Of a DNA stretch of 64,000 bases, positions 63,979 to 64,000 are shown piece by piece. The DNA is from Plumapathes pennacea (taxonomy: Eukaryota; Cnidaria; Anthozoa; Antipatharia; Myriopathidae), in contig OZ038470.1 in the NCBI GenBank assembly GCA_964036295.1, forward strand, positions 7,903,078-7,967,077. The letters run 5' to 3'. The position numbers and the translations under genes were made by a program. The stretch's first letter is position 1, and each line of letters starts with the position of its first letter. The notes under the pieces are model-generated. The model searched no databases. It was given only the letters and a program-made list of their open reading frames with translations, and was not told the DNA's origin.

Positions 63979-64000
63979 ATGCCTCTGTTCAACGAGAATA
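63979..64000 (+). CDS. MPLFNEN gene copy B, 5' end only
   Basis: The window ends after 22 nt of coding sequence, which read MPLFNEN and are identical to the start of copy A (44929 downward). Copy B runs in the opposite direction, so the two copies are head-to-head with about 19 kb of nested mobile DNA between them. Confidence 0.75.

Overview
The window looks like nuclear DNA of an early-branching animal, most likely an anthozoan cnidarian such as a stony coral or sea anemone. The evidence is four clear metazoan genes with short consensus GT-AG introns, AT-rich spacers full of short inverted-repeat elements, and a dense mix of Polinton/adintovirus, Ty3/gypsy, CR1/L2, Kolobok and Merlin-like sequences. 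The species cannot be fixed from the sequence alone.

Left part (1-30.5 kb), ordinary gene space. A DDHD1-type intracellular phospholipase A1 gene lies on the minus strand (394-7620). Head-to-head with it is a SOCS4/5-type suppressor of cytokine signalling gene (9028-10718, plus). Then come a DLK/LZK-type MAP3K (14217 to at least 20188, plus), an SLC22 organic-ion transporter in two exons (22429-24317, plus), and an orphan four-exon gene with a membrane or signal segment and an internal repeat (26635-30515, plus). Introns and spacers hold piggyBac-like MITEs, a perfect 187-bp palindrome, an 85-bp tandem repeat, a TTCGGG-rich minisatellite and long G or C homopolymers.

Middle part (31.2-39.8 kb), an endogenous Polinton/adintovirus-like capsid module. 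It carries a penton-like protein, a pVI-like basic protein, a double-jelly-roll major capsid gene broken in two places, an adenain-like protease, a packaging ATPase, a pX-like protein, and several unrecognised ORFs driven from two copies of one intergenic promoter block. No polymerase B or integrase is visible nearby. After it come repeat-rich DNA and one spliced terminal exon of a Merlin/IS1595-type transposase (42077-42256).

Right part (44-64 kb), nested mobile DNA between two inverted copies of a small gene beginning MPLFNEN. Copy A (44031-44929, minus) is complete and has two tandem copies of a 51-nt exon. Copy B starts at 63979 (plus) and runs off the window. Between them lie a 125-bp-period GC-rich array, a Ty3/gypsy element with identical 119-bp LTRs and a canonical -1 frameshift site (48737-53944), a 5'-truncated CR1/L2-like LINE (54597-58180), and a Kolobok-type DNA transposon with ~195-bp inverted termini and TTAA target duplications (58919-63515). 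The Kolobok element encodes a THAP-domain transposase (frameshifted) and, pointing toward it, an intact two-exon gene for a P2X7-type ballast domain. That pairing is the most striking item in the window. No tRNA, rRNA or CRISPR feature was found.
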